Made by a program: the position numbers and the translations under genes. From assembly GCA_938018185.1 (NCBI GenBank), contig CALIIW010000189.1, positions 1 through 33,701 on the forward strand: DNA of 33,701 nt, given 5' to 3'. Under the pieces are notes generated by a model. The model made no database searches. It was not told the origin of the DNA and saw nothing but the letters and a program-made list of their open reading frames with translations. Positions within the stretch are counted from its first letter, which is position 1. Each line of letters begins with the position of its first letter. Below are positions 33,315-33,701 of the stretch, one piece after another. Source of the DNA: an uncultured Saprospiraceae bacterium. GTDB taxonomy: Bacteria; Bacteroidota; Bacteroidia; Chitinophagales; Saprospiraceae.

Positions 33315-33533
33315 ATGCGTATTAAAGGAAAAGTTAGCTACCAATCTTTCGAAGGAGGCTTTTGGGGCATTGAGTCAAACAATGGTCAGCAATACAGACC
33401 AATCAACATGCCTGAGCAATTGAAGTCAGACGGTGCAGAGGTCGAGGTAGTTGCAAGGGAATCTGATGAAATGTCGATGATTATGTGGGGAACGCCTATT
33501 AGGATTATTTCGTTTTCGACGCTGATGCCGTAG
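33315..33533 (+). CDS. Small conserved protein of unknown function
   Basis: This 72-residue soluble protein is short but gene-like: it starts 43 bp after the repressor stop, in the same direction. The pattern RIKGKVSYQSFEGGFWGIE, then NGQQYRPINMPEQLK, then VEVVARESDEMSMIMWGTPI looks like a small beta-barrel (OB-like) fold. I recall this GGFWGIE...YxPxNLPE pattern from unnamed bacterial proteins. Function unknown. Confidence 0.7.
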   Translation: MRIKGKVSYQSFEGGFWGIESNNGQQYRPINMPEQLKSDGAEVEVVARESDEMSMIMWGTPIRIISFSTLMP

Positions 33534-33575
33534 TTGCTTACTTCAACGATTCTACTTTAGACTTTCTTTTGAACT

Positions 33576-33701
33576 TTAAGCTTTATCTGCTTCACCTTTC
33601 GCCTTTGAAAAAATAGATTGTAGGATTTTTGTTGATTCCAATAGAGATTCTTGATCAAGGGGTTTGTGCGACGCGGGGCAAGCTTCCCTTATTTTTCTAA
33701 A
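33576..33701 (-). CDS. C-terminal end of a minus-strand gene cut by the window edge
   Basis: On the minus strand an open frame enters from the right edge and ends in TAA at 33576-33578. It gives 41 residues including EACPASHKPLDQESLL and ESTKILQSIFSKAKGEADKA. The composition is ordinary coding and the last 30 residues look helical. No family can be assigned from this piece. It is convergent with the 33315-33533 gene. Confidence 0.5.
   Translation of the reverse strand, partial: FRKIREACPASHKPLDQESLLESTKILQSIFSKAKGEADKA

Overview
The window looks like a chromosomal segment from a Bacteroidota bacterium, most likely in or near the Saprospiria/Flavobacteriia. The evidence is the low G+C content, the lack of Shine-Dalgarno-like leaders, several promoter elements of the TAnnTTTG type, and many secreted proteins ending in type IX secretion (T9SS) sorting domains. 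There is also a giant protein built from SprB-type repeats and several gene families typical of this phylum. I see no rRNA, tRNA or CRISPR array.

Layout. Positions 1-2570 form an accessory-looking patch: a tyrosine recombinase (832-1938, minus), an RDD membrane protein (338-769, minus) and a small zinc-ribbon protein (2216-2566). These sit among unusual repeats: a long GC-rich attC-like hairpin (225-300), a second hairpin at the recombinase 3' end, a 14-bp inverted repeat enclosing the RDD gene, and three GTTAARA dyads upstream of the recombinase. Positions 2900-11300 are mostly housekeeping genes: an OmpA-family protein, type II NADH dehydrogenase, a YceI protein, LepA, MoaD and MoaE, a secreted duplicated-domain protein and a PyrR-like phosphoribosyltransferase. 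A probable unannotated structured RNA with its own promoter and terminator lies on the minus strand at 5746-5934. A small gene remnant bounded by inverted repeats lies beside it.

Positions 11445-15650 are a tight five-gene operon: a membrane Fe-S protein, a DUF1028 secreted protein, a CCG-domain Fe-S protein, a conserved Bacteroidota protein and a Spo0M/arrestin-like protein. It ends at a perfect 50-bp palindrome. Positions 15817-20815 hold a TPR lipoprotein, an M43-like metalloprotease lipoprotein, a class I photolyase, an outer-membrane beta-barrel protein and a basic-tailed secreted protein. Positions 21191-31586 hold a 2287-residue T9SS adhesin-like protein (minus), diverging from a 1000-residue T9SS subtilase (plus). 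The right end carries a DUF6794 protein, a LexA/CI-like self-cleaving repressor with a palindromic candidate operator, a small conserved protein, and the C-terminal end of a minus-strand gene that runs off the edge.

The strongest candidates for something undescribed are the recombinase with its folded, attC-like sites at the left end and the structured minus-strand RNA at 5746-5934. All functional calls come from reading the sequence; no database search or folding program was run.
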